A stretch of DNA of 64,000 nt from Collinsella tanakaei YIT 12063. Its GTDB lineage: Bacteria > Actinomycetota > Coriobacteriia > Coriobacteriales > Coriobacteriaceae. The position numbers were made by a program, and so were the translations under genes. Positions 35,080 through 44,531 of the stretch are shown here, one piece after another; positions within the stretch are counted from its first letter, which is position 1, and each line of letters starts with the position of its first letter. The stretch covers positions 319,153 to 383,152 of the forward strand of contig NZ_JH126467.1 in assembly GCF_000225705.1 (NCBI RefSeq). Reading direction: 5' to 3'. The notes below the pieces were generated by a model. That model saw only the letters and a list, made by a program, of their open reading frames with translations. It had not been told where the DNA came from and did no database searches.

Positions 35080-36141
35080 CTACACGGTTACCGAAAAGAA
35101 GACGATATCGAAGCGCGCTCCCAAAACCGCTCCGTCGCGCCCACGCGCATTGGACGCCTTGATAGCGCCGCCCTGCGCGGAGACAAGGCTTTGGGCAAGC
35201 GACAGCCCTATGCCCACGCCAGAGGGGTCGGTCGCGGTCGCCTCGGAAGAATCCTCGCCGCGATAGAAGCGCTCGAACACATGGGGAAGATCTTCTGGAG
35301 CGATCCCGGGACCCGTATCCTGGATGCAGATCCTGCATGCTAGCGCATCATACGACACGCTCACTTCCACGCGGCCGCCCTCGCCCGCATGCTCCATGCA
35401 GTTTTTCATCACGTTCAGGACCGCCTCGCGGCTCCAAGCGGCGTCGCCGGTATAGCTGCACCCATCTTCAAGATGCAAGACCAGCTCAACGTTGGCCAAA
35501 TCGAATGGAATGGCAAGCGAATCGGCGGCCTCCCTCACAACCGCGGCGGCGTCGACCCGCTGACTCGCCAGCTTGACCACGCCCGCATCGATGCGCGCGA
35601 GCTTGAGAAGGACCGATACCAGCCAGCGCACCCGCTCTTGCAGAAGCTGCACGGAACGAAGCTTGTCGAGCAGGTAGCGAACATCGTCCTCACCGATATT
35701 GGACGATTCTCGAACGCGCGTCTTCATGAGCTCGCACATAATCGACATCGATGTCATGGGTGTCTTAAGCTGATGGGAGATATCCGCAAGCGAATCCGCA
35801 AGCGAGCTGCTCTCGCGCTCAAGCCGGTCGGCCGTTACGTGAAGGCGCGACACCATCTTATCGAGCTCGCTGGCCAAAATGGACAGCTCGCCTTCTTGCA
35901 TGCCCTCAAAGAACAGATCGCGGTTGCCGTTGAGGATCGCATCGATTTTGGATGAGAGCGACGAGAGTTCGCGATAGCGCGCACGGGTGAACACCGCGAA
36001 CACGCCCATGAGCAACAACGCGGTCGCCGCCACGCACCCGGCCGCAAGGCCACCTGCATACCAGTAGGTTGCGGCAACGGCGAAGATGGCGACCAAAAGC
36101 ACGCACGCCACAAAGCGGGCGATTTCCCTGTTCCGCAGCAT
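35080..36141 (-). CDS. Sensor histidine kinase with very short external loop
   Basis: The 353-residue kinase has two membrane helices in the first 55 residues, separated by only a few residues, as in intramembrane-sensing kinases (BceS/VncS-like). A HAMP-like linker precedes the H box ISHQLKTPMTSM with H123. The N box LNVMKNCMEHA, G1 box DTGPGIAPEDLPHVFERFYRG and G2 box GVGIGLSLAQ complete the catalytic domain. It lies 6 bases after the response regulator gene. Such kinases often sense envelope stress through a partner ABC transporter; FtsX-type transporters lie 2-8 kb away. Confidence 0.93.
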   Translation of the reverse strand: MLRNREIARFVACVLLVAIFAVAATYWYAGGLAAGCVAATALLLMGVFAVFTRARYRELSSLSSKIDAILNGNRDLFFEGMQEGELSILASELDKMVSRLHVTADRLERESSSLADSLADISHQLKTPMTSMSIMCELMKTRVRESSNIGEDDVRYLLDKLRSVQLLQERVRWLVSVLLKLARIDAGVVKLASQRVDAAAVVREAADSLAIPFDLANVELVLHLEDGCSYTGDAAWSREAVLNVMKNCMEHAGEGGRVEVSVSYDALACRICIQDTGPGIAPEDLPHVFERFYRGEDSSEATATDPSGVGIGLSLAQSLVSAQGGAIKASNARGRDGAVLGARFDIVFFSVTV

Positions 36142-36147
36142 CGCACG

Positions 36148-36849
36148 CTACCCTTGCGCCTTGTAGCCAAGGCCGCGCACGGTGACGATAAGCCGCGGAT
36201 GCGTGGGGTCGTCCTCGATCTTGTCGCGCAGGCGCTTGATGTAGACTGAAAGCGTATTTTCCTCGATATAGGTGCCTGCATCGTCCCAAAGGGCGTCGCG
36301 GATCATGTCGCGTGAAACCAGCTTGCCCGCGTTGAGCGCGAACAGCAGCAAAAGACGGTATTCCAGCGCGGAAAGCGGCACCTCTTTGCCATCGCGCTCA
36401 ACATGTGCCCTATCGGCATCGATAACCAAGGGGCCCAGCGCGATCGCGCGGCGCTGTGGCTGCGCGCGCCGAATGACCGACGCGATACGAGCAAGGAGCT
36501 CGCGCGGCCTAAAGGGCTTGGCGATATAATCATCCGCACCCATCTGGATGCCCGTCACCGTGTTGAACTCGTCGTCGGAAGCGGTGAGAAAGATGACCGG
36601 TAAGCTGGGAACCGCCTGCTTGATTGCGCTGCAGACGGCAAACCCGTTGCCGGATGACAGCGTGACGTCCAACAACACCAGCGCGTAGATGGATGCCCCC
36701 GCAACGCCGGCAGAAGAAGCCAGGGCTTTGGAAATCGCCTCTTGCTGGGAATCCGCGGTATCGACCGCATACCCTTCCGCATGCAGAAGCTCCGTAAGCG
36801 AGGAGATGATAAGCGGATCATCCTCAACCAGAAGAATCTTGTCAGCCAT
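36148..36849 (-). CDS. OmpR-family response regulator
   Basis: The 233-residue protein has a receiver domain with the acidic pocket E9-D10-D11, phosphoacceptor D61 (LVLLDVTLSSG), T89 and K111-like FLTASDD and IAKPFRPREL. The C-terminal OmpR/PhoB winged helix (about 137-230) includes PLSALEYRLLLLF and YIKRLRDKIEDDP. It is the first gene of the pair with the histidine kinase. The most likely targets are the nearby ABC transporter promoters, which share CATAC-like palindromes, but this is inferred. Confidence 0.95.
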   Translation of the reverse strand: MADKILLVEDDPLIISSLTELLHAEGYAVDTADSQQEAISKALASSAGVAGASIYALVLLDVTLSSGNGFAVCSAIKQAVPSLPVIFLTASDDEFNTVTGIQMGADDYIAKPFRPRELLARIASVIRRAQPQRRAIALGPLVIDADRAHVERDGKEVPLSALEYRLLLLFALNAGKLVSRDMIRDALWDDAGTYIEENTLSVYIKRLRDKIEDDPTHPRLIVTVRGLGYKAQG

Positions 36850-36903
36850 GATGCCCCCTACCGCACCGTGCGGGCAATGCTTATAGATCAGGTCGCATCA
36901 ATG

Positions 36904-37554
36904 CTACCACGAAGCCGCGGGCGCTCCATGATCCCTGCGCTCTTTCATATCAGCCAGGCTGATTTTGAGCGAGTCCAATCCATGCATGATCAACTCGTGC
37001 GCTATCTGGGAAACCTGCTCCACAGAGACCGACCTATCGGAATTCACCCAGCTCTTATAAATGGATATGATGCCGCCCATAATGTAGGAAAGGTGGAACT
37101 CCAGCAGGGCGTCCGGAATCTGCGCAAACAGCATGTCGCGCTCAACCAGCTTGACCTTAAACGATTTGAGCACGCGCGTAAGCAGCTCGTCCGCCGGGAA
37201 GGACTTGCGACGGCACACCGAATCGACAAGTTTGGTGCACACCACCTGGTTGGCGATGTCGAAGAACTTGGCGATGGCAACGTCGATCTCCATGTCGGGC
37301 GACGCCGTGGAAAGCGCGTTCTCCATAACGTCCAAGATCTCGTCCACACGCTCTTCTGCCAACGCGTCCAAAAGGCCGTCGATGGTGCCAAAATGCACGT
37401 AGAACGTTTTGCGATCGATATTGGCCTCGCGAGCAATCGCGGAGACGGTGATTTGGTCGAGCTCCTTCTCCTCAAGGAGCCTATCAAAGGCCTCGATGAT
37501 GGCCTTGCGGCTGCGCAGGACGCGACGATCGATATGCTTTGCGTTTCTACCCAT
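36904..37554 (-). CDS. TetR-family transcriptional regulator
   Basis: The 216-residue protein starts with MGRNAKHIDRRVLRSRKAI, then the TetR helix-turn-helix at about residues 30-55 (ITVSAIAREANIDRKTFYVHFG). The rest is a helical ligand/dimer domain with no recognised effector. A good ribosome site (GAGGTGG) precedes the ATG. It is divergent from the radical SAM gene, 144 bases apart, and probably represses it and itself. A longer frame extending to 38850 is only the antisense of the radical SAM gene. Confidence 0.92.
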   Translation of the reverse strand: MGRNAKHIDRRVLRSRKAIIEAFDRLLEEKELDQITVSAIAREANIDRKTFYVHFGTIDGLLDALAEERVDEILDVMENALSTASPDMEIDVAIAKFFDIANQVVCTKLVDSVCRRKSFPADELLTRVLKSFKVKLVERDMLFAQIPDALLEFHLSYIMGGIISIYKSWVNSDRSVSVEQVSQIAHELIMHGLDSLKISLADMKERRDHGAPAASW

Positions 37555-37575
37555 GGTCCACCTCAAGACGGGCGA

Positions 37576-37591
37576 TGTGGAATACACCACA
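37576..37591. promoter_or_regulatory. Candidate TetR operator
   Basis: TGTGG-AATACA-CCACA is a perfect inverted repeat with a six-base spacer, 22 bases upstream of the TetR start in the divergent intergenic region. It fits the size of TetR-family half-sites. Confidence 0.4.
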
Positions 37592-37698
37592 GCGCATTCA
37601 CTTTCGTTGCTTACACATATTAGACTATTCCTCAGTTGTGGTTTAGTCAACTTGTGAGTACTATTTCCACAGTTGTTGCGCACTTGGAAGGAGTACTT

Positions 37699-39102
37699 AT
37701 GGCTATTACCGAAGCTGCGGAACGTCTTGCACTGTACAAGGTCATCGAGTATTTGGACGAGGACCCGGCGAACCATATTGAAAAGATCATGGGGCTGGTC
37801 AACAAGTTCACGCCAGACGACGTGTTCCCCACGCAGCGTGCTGCGTTCTCCCATGCGATCGACGCCAAGACCAACTGGTACGAGCTGATGATGAAGGTCT
37901 TCAACCTCAATCCGCAGATGCGCTCGCGCCTTCTTAAAACCCTCATCGCGGACGCCAACATCCTTGCCTGGCCAAAACAGGAAAAGATGCGCGAGAAATA
38001 TCGTTGCAATATCCCGTGGGCCATCCTTCTCGATCCCACCAGCGCGTGCAACCTTAGGTGCACCGGATGCTGGGCCGCCGAGTACGGTCATGCGCTTAAT
38101 TTGACGTTTGATGATATCGATTCGATTATCCAGCAGGGCAAGGAGCTTGGTTGCCACATCTATATCTACACCGGTGGCGAGCCGCTGGTGCGCAAGGCAG
38201 ACGTCATCCGTCTGTGCGAGAAGCATCAGGACTGCGTGTTTTTGCGCTTCACCAACGCCACGCTCATCGACGAGGCGTTCTGCGACGACATCATCCGCGT
38301 CGCCAACTTTGTACCGGCGATTTCCGCCGAGGGAACCCGTGAGACCACCGACGCGCGCCGCGGCGAGGGCACGTATGACAAGATAGACCACGCCATGGAC
38401 CTGCTGCACAGCCGCGGCATTCCGTTTGGCATCTCCGCATGTTGGACCAGCCAGAACGCAGACGCCATCGCCAGCGAGGAATACTTTGATTGGATGATCG
38501 ACAAGGGAGCCCTGTTCTGCTGGCTGTTCCACTACATGCCCGTTGGCGCCGGCGCGCCCAAAGAGCTTATGCCCACCATGGAGCAGCGCACCCACATGTA
38601 CCAGTTTGTCCGCAAGATGCGCGAGGTCAAGCCGCTGTTCACCCTCGACTTCCAAAACGATGGCGAGTACGTTGGCGGATGCATCGCCGGCGGACGCAGG
38701 TACCTGCACATCAACGCCGCGGGCGACGTGGAGCCCTGCGTGTTCATCCATTACTCCAACGTCAACATCCATAACGTATCCTTGCTCGATGCGCTGCGCT
38801 CTCCCCTCTTTATGGAGTACTACCGCCAGCAGCCGTTCAACGCGAACCACCTTATGCCCTGCCCCATGCTGGAAAACCCCGACATGCTGCCCAAGATGGT
38901 GGAAGAGTCCGGCGCCGTATCGACCGACCTAGTCGAAAAGGAGTCTCCCGAACAGCTGCGCGATAAAACGCGCGAGTACGCCCAAGCTTGGAAGAGCGTT
39001 GCCGAGGACCTGTGGAGCGATCCCGAAAGCCCGCTGCTTGAAAAGCGCCAAGACCCCACGCAGGGAATGGCCGCGACCGACCTCTCGAAGCAGATCAACT
39101 AG
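37699..39102 (+). CDS. Radical SAM protein with SPASM-like cysteine-rich C-terminus
   Basis: The 467-residue protein has the radical SAM cluster motif CNLRCTGC (C117, C121, C124) and a TIM-barrel core with YTGGEPLV. About 100 residues precede it. C-terminal cysteines at about residues 328 (GGCIAGG), 347 (VEPCVF) and 388 (MPCPML) suggest an auxiliary iron-sulfur cluster. It may modify a peptide or small molecule; no precursor peptide was seen nearby. It has an AAGGAG site, is divergent from a TetR gene and lies just before an ABC transporter. Its substrate cannot be named. Confidence 0.85.
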   Translation: MAITEAAERLALYKVIEYLDEDPANHIEKIMGLVNKFTPDDVFPTQRAAFSHAIDAKTNWYELMMKVFNLNPQMRSRLLKTLIADANILAWPKQEKMREKYRCNIPWAILLDPTSACNLRCTGCWAAEYGHALNLTFDDIDSIIQQGKELGCHIYIYTGGEPLVRKADVIRLCEKHQDCVFLRFTNATLIDEAFCDDIIRVANFVPAISAEGTRETTDARRGEGTYDKIDHAMDLLHSRGIPFGISACWTSQNADAIASEEYFDWMIDKGALFCWLFHYMPVGAGAPKELMPTMEQRTHMYQFVRKMREVKPLFTLDFQNDGEYVGGCIAGGRRYLHINAAGDVEPCVFIHYSNVNIHNVSLLDALRSPLFMEYYRQQPFNANHLMPCPMLENPDMLPKMVEESGAVSTDLVEKESPEQLRDKTREYAQAWKSVAEDLWSDPESPLLEKRQDPTQGMAATDLSKQIN

Positions 39103-39164
39103 CAATGTGTCAGGACCAAGCGTGACAGAATAGTCATGTGGCGGTCATATGGCCGAAAGCCCGT

Positions 39165-39177
39165 CCATACAGTATGG
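39165..39177. promoter_or_regulatory. 13-bp palindrome upstream of the first ABC module
   Basis: CCATACAGTATGG is a perfect palindrome with a one-base centre. A further ACCATACT half-site lies at 39227-39234, just before the ABC ATPase gene. It overlaps a region where a -35 would lie if TATAAC near 39187 is the -10. Confidence 0.45.
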
Positions 39178-39244
39178 TAGGTGTCATATAACGGGGGAGC
39201 CTAAGCAAGACTCGGCACGGCCCCACACCATACTAAGGACGAGA

Positions 39245-39925
39245 ATGAGCATACTTTCGGTCGAACATCTCACCAAGATCTACGGCGACGGCGACACCGC
39301 TGTGCGCGCGCTGGACGATGTATCGTTTACGGTTGAAGCGGGCGAATTCATCGCCATCGTAGGGTCGTCCGGCTCCGGAAAGTCCACGCTGCTCCACATC
39401 ATCGGCGGCGTCGACCGTCCAACCTCTGGATCCGTCTACGTCCAGGGGCAGGACATCTACCAGCGCAGCGACGAGCAGATCGCCGTCTTTCGACGCAGGG
39501 AAGTCGGCCTTATCTACCAGTTCTACAACCTCATCCCCATTCTCGACGTCGTCGAGAACATGACACTGCCCGTCCTTATGGATGGCCGGCAGGTCAACCA
39601 GGATCACCTGGAACAATTGATACGCGCGCTTGGGCTTTCGGGCCGCGAGCACTATATGCCCTCGCAGCTATCCGGCGGCCAGCAGCAGCGCGTCGCGGTG
39701 GGTCGTGCGCTTATGAACTCCCCCGCCATCGTGCTTGCTGACGAGCCCACGGGCAACCTCGATGGCAAAAACTCCGCCGAGGTCATGCACCTGCTGCGCG
39801 ACTCCAACAAGCGCCTCAAGCAAACGCTGATCGTCATCACCCATGACGAGGACATCGCCCTTATGGCAGACCGCGTGATCGCGATTGAAGACGGCCGCCT
39901 TGTCAGCGATAGCCATCAGGGCTGA
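39245..39925 (+). CDS. ABC transporter ATPase, LolD/MacB type
   Basis: The 226-residue ATPase has Walker A GSSGSGKST, Q-loop YQFYNLIP, signature LSGGQQQRVAVGRA, Walker B IVLADEPTGN and the switch His in VITHDED. This class powers mechanotransmission by FtsX-type permeases and not ordinary transport. ATG at 39245 follows AAGGACGAGA. The permease starts five bases after its stop. Confidence 0.95.
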   Translation: MSILSVEHLTKIYGDGDTAVRALDDVSFTVEAGEFIAIVGSSGSGKSTLLHIIGGVDRPTSGSVYVQGQDIYQRSDEQIAVFRRREVGLIYQFYNLIPILDVVENMTLPVLMDGRQVNQDHLEQLIRALGLSGREHYMPSQLSGGQQQRVAVGRALMNSPAIVLADEPTGNLDGKNSAEVMHLLRDSNKRLKQTLIVITHDEDIALMADRVIAIEDGRLVSDSHQG

Positions 39926-39929
39926 TGCT

Positions 39930-42900
39930 ATGAACATCTTCTACCGCCTTGCCGCCCGCACCCTAAAGGTCAACTACGTGCGCACGCTGGTGTCGCTATG
40001 CGGCATAGTGCTTTCAAGTTTGCTGCTCACGGCCATCTTCACCTCGGTGGAAACGCTTAGCAACCTACTGATCACCTCCACCATTGCCGCTTCTGGTTCC
40101 TGGCAGGTCGCGTATACCGACGCTTCGCAAAACGATGTGCAAGACACCCTCGCAGACACCCGCGTTACCGCCTCGGCCCAGGTCGAGCGCTACGGTTACG
40201 CGCTCGCCGATTCCGCAGAAGAGGATGACGGCTACTTCACGTACTTCTCGCTCTCGTCGCTTTCCAAGAAAAACCAGGATGACCAGGTGCTTCCAAGCAT
40301 CGCTTTGGCAGAGGGGCGCCTGCCCCAAAACTCCCATGAGATCATCATCCCGGAGTCCCTTCGCGGCTACACCTATGATGAGGGCTTCGATACGGACGGC
40401 TTCGAGCAATCAAACAGCTTTATGGTTGGCGCTACCGTTGGTATGGCCCTGGGAAAGCGACAGATGACGTCAGATGGCCAGCTTATATATTTGGACGAGA
40501 ACTACTCGGTGCAGATCGATGAACAGGGCAACGTAACCGAAGAGCTGGTCGACATCGCCCCTATGCGCACCTTCACCATTGTGGGCATGTACTCCATGGA
40601 GGGCACCCAGAATGAGTTTTGGAACAGTCCGGCTGGATATTCATTCATCACGTATGACGATGGCGGCATAGAGCCTATATATTCAACGCTCTACGTGCGC
40701 GCGGACGGCCTCAAGACCTATCAGGAGATAGAGGGTTTGGCGCATAGGTTCGATGCGGACAACGGAACGGTTTCGGCAACGCTGCACAACAGCTTGCTCA
40801 CCTATCAGGGCCTCACCGAAGACACGCCCGCGTCGGCCGCTTTTTGGGCTATAGGATGCCTACTCTCGGGCATCGTGCTCGCGGCGTCGGTGACGCTGGT
40901 CTACAACTCGTTCGCCATATCTATCGCGGAGCGTACCCGGCAGCTTGGCCTGCTCTCGTCCATAGGCGCATCCAAGAAACAGCTACGGGTCGCCATCTTC
41001 ACCGAAGCGGCGGTGCTGGGCCTGGTGGGAATCCCTGCGGGCATCCTGCTTGGCATAGCCAGCACGCGCGCCGCGTTCGCGCTCTCTCAAGACGGCCTGC
41101 TCGCCTTGCTCTACGGCAACGGCGCCATCGAAACCACCAATGCAAGCGTCAACATCGTGGTGACAGCCCCCATCCTCCTTGGCATCGTCGCCGTCGAGGC
41201 CGTGACGCTGCTGGCGTCAACCGCAGTGCCCGCCATACGTGCCAGCAAGGCCTCTGCCATCGATGCTCTGCGCCAGCCTCGGGATTCGCGGAGTACGCAG
41301 GCGGGGCTCCGCAAGCGCACCGCCCGGATCCTGCCAATATGGGCCAAAGGAATCAGGCAGGCCGTTGCGCAGCGAATCGATAGGGCCTATCTGGCTCTCG
41401 GCGGCGTGGCGCACCTCCTGGCGCGCAGAAACCTCAACCGACCCAACCCCAAGGGCCGCATCGCGGTGCTCTCACTTGCTATCTCGGTCGCATTGCTAGT
41501 CCTTAGCGGCGCTCTGATCCAATACCTGGAACAGGTTGTCGACATTGTGGGAACCCAGGGCGTGGACATAACGGCGTATCTCGACCGCGAGATCCAACAG
41601 GATGAAACGGTTGCGGACCTACTCGCAGACGTCCACACGGTCGGAGATAAACTTGTGAACGCAAGCGACGCGACCCTGGTTGGCTACTCATCCTTTATAT
41701 CCAGCTACGGCAGCCTTTCAAGCGGGACCTATAATCCGCAGGCGCTCGACACCATCCAAAAAGAGACAGACATCCTTTCTGATGACGCTCCCACCGTTAT
41801 CGATGATTCATATTACGGCATCATCCACATACAGTTTGTGGACGATGAATCCTGGCGTGCGTACATAGAATCGCTAGGGCTAGATGCGGACCAGTATTGC
41901 GACGCAGGCAATCCCGTTGCCGTGGGATTTAACGGGGCATATCAACAATGGGATGGCAAGCGCTACGTGGTGAAAAGCTTTTCCAACACCGGCACGGCGA
42001 CGCTCTACACGTGTATCCAGGCTATCGACCAGTCATCGCCCAATGCCATCAAAGCTGCAAAAGACGGCCAACCGGAAATGGAATACTATCTCTACGACGA
42101 AGACGCGACGGTGATACGCCGCCCCATAGAAGACGCTGTGCAAGGAACTTACAAGGTGCCCATAGGCACCATCGCCGACACCGCCCCCGCATGCGCCGAG
42201 GACACGGGCGTATATTCCCCCATGATCATCCTGCCGATAAGCGCGCTTGCAACCATTTCTAACGCCGCGACACCCACGGTGGACAGCGTTCGCGCTCAAG
42301 AGCAGGCGGCGGGCATCTCGCTTGAATCGAGATGGAGCGAGAACAACCCCTTCTCCTTCTATCCCAGTGGAGAAGGCAACGGCGCTTATCACATGTTCCC
42401 CCTTTCCATCACGTATTCGTTTGCCTCCGCAAACCCCCGCCAGACAACCGAGCAACTGTCGCGCGAGCTCAACACCATGCTCAACAACCGCGCCGTCTAT
42501 CCGTATGGCTCCGCCAACGATGCCACCGAATCCACGCGGACACAACGCGCCATCATTCTGTCCGTCAAGATCTTCACGGGGTGCTTTGCAGGCATTACCA
42601 CGCTTATCGCCGTCGCGAATGTGTTCAACACCATCTCGACCTCGTTTGTGCTACGCAGGCGCGATTTCGCGGTGCTGCGCTCGATAGGCATGGACAACAA
42701 GATGTTTCGCAAGATGATCGTCCGCGAATGTGCCAGCTACGCAGTTCGCGGTTTGGCGCTGGGTCTCATACTTGCCTTTGCAGCTATAGGCGGGCTGCTG
42801 TTTATCGCAGGGGGCGTTCTTGTGGATGCCGCGTTTGCCCTGCCGCCGGCATGGATCGCCCTGGCGGCGCTGGAGGTCCTTTTTGTGCTCGCAATCAGCA

Positions 42901-42968
42901 CCGTCTACGCGCTGCGCAAAAGCAGTGCTGGAAACGTGGTGGAATCGCTGCGCGAGGACCTAGCCTAA
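39930..42968 (+). CDS. Large FtsX/MacB-type ABC permease
   Basis: The 1012-residue membrane protein has a first membrane helix near residues 15-38, a large external domain to about 300, three helices at about 305-440, a linker, a further helix at about 515-540, another large external domain to about 870, and three C-terminal helices. This is the double-FtsX layout of permeases that expel or detoxify envelope-active compounds. It is the partner of the upstream ATPase. Size exceeds BceB (about 650), nearer to the double-domain FtsX family. The substrate is unknown. Confidence 0.9.
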   Translation: MNIFYRLAARTLKVNYVRTLVSLCGIVLSSLLLTAIFTSVETLSNLLITSTIAASGSWQVAYTDASQNDVQDTLADTRVTASAQVERYGYALADSAEEDDGYFTYFSLSSLSKKNQDDQVLPSIALAEGRLPQNSHEIIIPESLRGYTYDEGFDTDGFEQSNSFMVGATVGMALGKRQMTSDGQLIYLDENYSVQIDEQGNVTEELVDIAPMRTFTIVGMYSMEGTQNEFWNSPAGYSFITYDDGGIEPIYSTLYVRADGLKTYQEIEGLAHRFDADNGTVSATLHNSLLTYQGLTEDTPASAAFWAIGCLLSGIVLAASVTLVYNSFAISIAERTRQLGLLSSIGASKKQLRVAIFTEAAVLGLVGIPAGILLGIASTRAAFALSQDGLLALLYGNGAIETTNASVNIVVTAPILLGIVAVEAVTLLASTAVPAIRASKASAIDALRQPRDSRSTQAGLRKRTARILPIWAKGIRQAVAQRIDRAYLALGGVAHLLARRNLNRPNPKGRIAVLSLAISVALLVLSGALIQYLEQVVDIVGTQGVDITAYLDREIQQDETVADLLADVHTVGDKLVNASDATLVGYSSFISSYGSLSSGTYNPQALDTIQKETDILSDDAPTVIDDSYYGIIHIQFVDDESWRAYIESLGLDADQYCDAGNPVAVGFNGAYQQWDGKRYVVKSFSNTGTATLYTCIQAIDQSSPNAIKAAKDGQPEMEYYLYDEDATVIRRPIEDAVQGTYKVPIGTIADTAPACAEDTGVYSPMIILPISALATISNAATPTVDSVRAQEQAAGISLESRWSENNPFSFYPSGEGNGAYHMFPLSITYSFASANPRQTTEQLSRELNTMLNNRAVYPYGSANDATESTRTQRAIILSVKIFTGCFAGITTLIAVANVFNTISTSFVLRRRDFAVLRSIGMDNKMFRKMIVRECASYAVRGLALGLILAFAAIGGLLFIAGGVLVDAAFALPPAWIALAALEVLFVLAISTVYALRKSSAGNVVESLREDLA

Positions 42969-43024
42969 GAGCGCCTCAGCCTTTATGATGGTACTGTCAC
43001 CTAAATCGTGAACGCACCCAGCAC

Positions 43025-43058
43025 GTCTATAGGTATCATCGAACATACTGGTATAGAC
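43025..43058. promoter_or_regulatory. Inverted repeat upstream of the adaptor gene
   Basis: GTCTATA and TATAGAC flank an ATAC-TG-GTAT core. Like the palindrome at 39165, it has ATAC/GTAT half-sites. It may be a shared regulator site or a hairpin in the leader. Confidence 0.4.
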
Positions 43059-43103
43059 TCTATCGATTTTGCGACGCAATCGACCTTTTAGATAGGATCC
43101 ACC

Positions 43104-44531
43104 ATGGGCGACAAGCCGATTCCAGATTCCGAGAAACCCTCGAAACTGGCCAATCTTATTCCTGTTATCAAACCGGGCAAGCCCGCTGACGATCCCGACG
43201 CCAGCGCAACCGTAACCATGCCGGTTATGACGGCGGAAAGCGACAAGACAACGCAGGGCGAGATGGGCATGGACGCTTCGGATGCCGAGGCGTATGCGAA
43301 GCTGAAGGCCCGCCGCGCCGAGCGCCGCAAGAAGAAGCTTGTGCACCGCGCCATCATCGCCGGCATCACCATCGGCATCGTCGCTATCGGCGGCGTAGCT
43401 TATAGCGCACTCAACCAGCCTCCCGCTGAAAATGCATACGTGCCCATTACAGACGCCGCGTTCCGCGGCACCTACTCAAACGAGGTGGACGCCAAGGGCA
43501 CCCTGGAGCCGCTCTCCTCCACCGTGGTCTCCCCCACCATCGACGGTACCATCGCCACGGTCAACGTGAGCGCCGGGCAGGCGGTCGCCAAAGGCGATGT
43601 GCTGATGACCATCAAGAACGACGAGCTCGACCGCGCGATCGCCGAGGCCGCGCGCTCCGTCGAGGCCGCCAAGGCGGATCTCGCGACCGCAAAGCGCGGC
43701 ACCGACGTAGTCGATGAAGGGGGCAACACCACCTACGAGGTTTCCCAGGACAACGTCGATGCGGCGAAGCGCGCCCTCGCCGCCGCGCAAGAGGGATACG
43801 ACCAGGCCGTCGCCAAGGCGGCGGAGCGCACAGTAACCGCGCCGTGCAACGGCAACATCGTGGAGATGAACGCTCAGGTGGGCGCCTCTGCAACCGGCGT
43901 TGAATCCGGAAAGTCCCTTATGCAGATCGCGGACCTGTCCCAGATGAAGGTCACCGTCCAGGTGAGCGAGGAGGACATCGCGAAGGTCGCCGTGGGGCAA
44001 ACCGCAAACGTCACCTTCCCGGCGTTTCCCGACCTCACCCTGCAGGGCAGCGTGACCGGCATCGCCTCGATCGCATCCGCGGACGGCGGTACGATGAGCT
44101 ATGACGGTTCCAGCTCCGTGGGCTTCGACGTCGACATCTTGATCGCGAAGCCCGATTACCGCCTCAAGCCCGGCATGACCGCAAAGGTATCCCTTGTCAC
44201 CGAGCAGCTCGATGACGTCATCATGGTGCCCTCGATGGCGCTTATGACCGACGACGGGCAGAACTACTACGTAATGGTGCAAACCGATGCCGAGACGCAG
44301 GCATCCGAGCGCCGCGACGTGACCGTTGTGACAAAAAACGATGACTTCGCCGTCATAGGCAAACCGGCGCCCGATGGCGAGGAACCGCAGGGCGACCCTA
44401 ACCAGACCGATCCCAACGCATCGCTGCCCGAGTCCGCTGTCACCGACGGCGAGATCCTGCTGATTGGCGCCACCGGCGATACGGGCATCGACGGCGGCAT
44501 GTCCGCTGACTCCTCCGGAGTGATGCTCTAA
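43104..44531 (+). CDS. Membrane-fusion (HlyD/MacA-like) adaptor
   Basis: The 475-residue protein has a cytoplasmic N-terminus of about 80 residues rich in charge, one membrane helix (about 82-105), a split biotinyl-lipoyl domain (VSPTIDGTIATVNVSAGQAVAKGDVL and later VTAPCNGNIVEM), a helical hairpin (about 160-245) and beta-barrel domains with DVIMVPSMAL. The tail is Asp/Gly-rich. In MacAB-like systems the adaptor links permease and outer parts; Gram-positive members form a periplasm-like extracellular complex. Its stop overlaps the ATG of the next ATPase. Confidence 0.9.
   Translation: MGDKPIPDSEKPSKLANLIPVIKPGKPADDPDASATVTMPVMTAESDKTTQGEMGMDASDAEAYAKLKARRAERRKKKLVHRAIIAGITIGIVAIGGVAYSALNQPPAENAYVPITDAAFRGTYSNEVDAKGTLEPLSSTVVSPTIDGTIATVNVSAGQAVAKGDVLMTIKNDELDRAIAEAARSVEAAKADLATAKRGTDVVDEGGNTTYEVSQDNVDAAKRALAAAQEGYDQAVAKAAERTVTAPCNGNIVEMNAQVGASATGVESGKSLMQIADLSQMKVTVQVSEEDIAKVAVGQTANVTFPAFPDLTLQGSVTGIASIASADGGTMSYDGSSSVGFDVDILIAKPDYRLKPGMTAKVSLVTEQLDDVIMVPSMALMTDDGQNYYVMVQTDAETQASERRDVTVVTKNDDFAVIGKPAPDGEEPQGDPNQTDPNASLPESAVTDGEILLIGATGDTGIDGGMSADSSGVML

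Noticed and set aside
37555..38850. Upstream extension of the TetR frame to 648 codons
   Set aside because: The extension is antisense to the radical SAM gene; the real TetR start has a good ribosome site at 37554.
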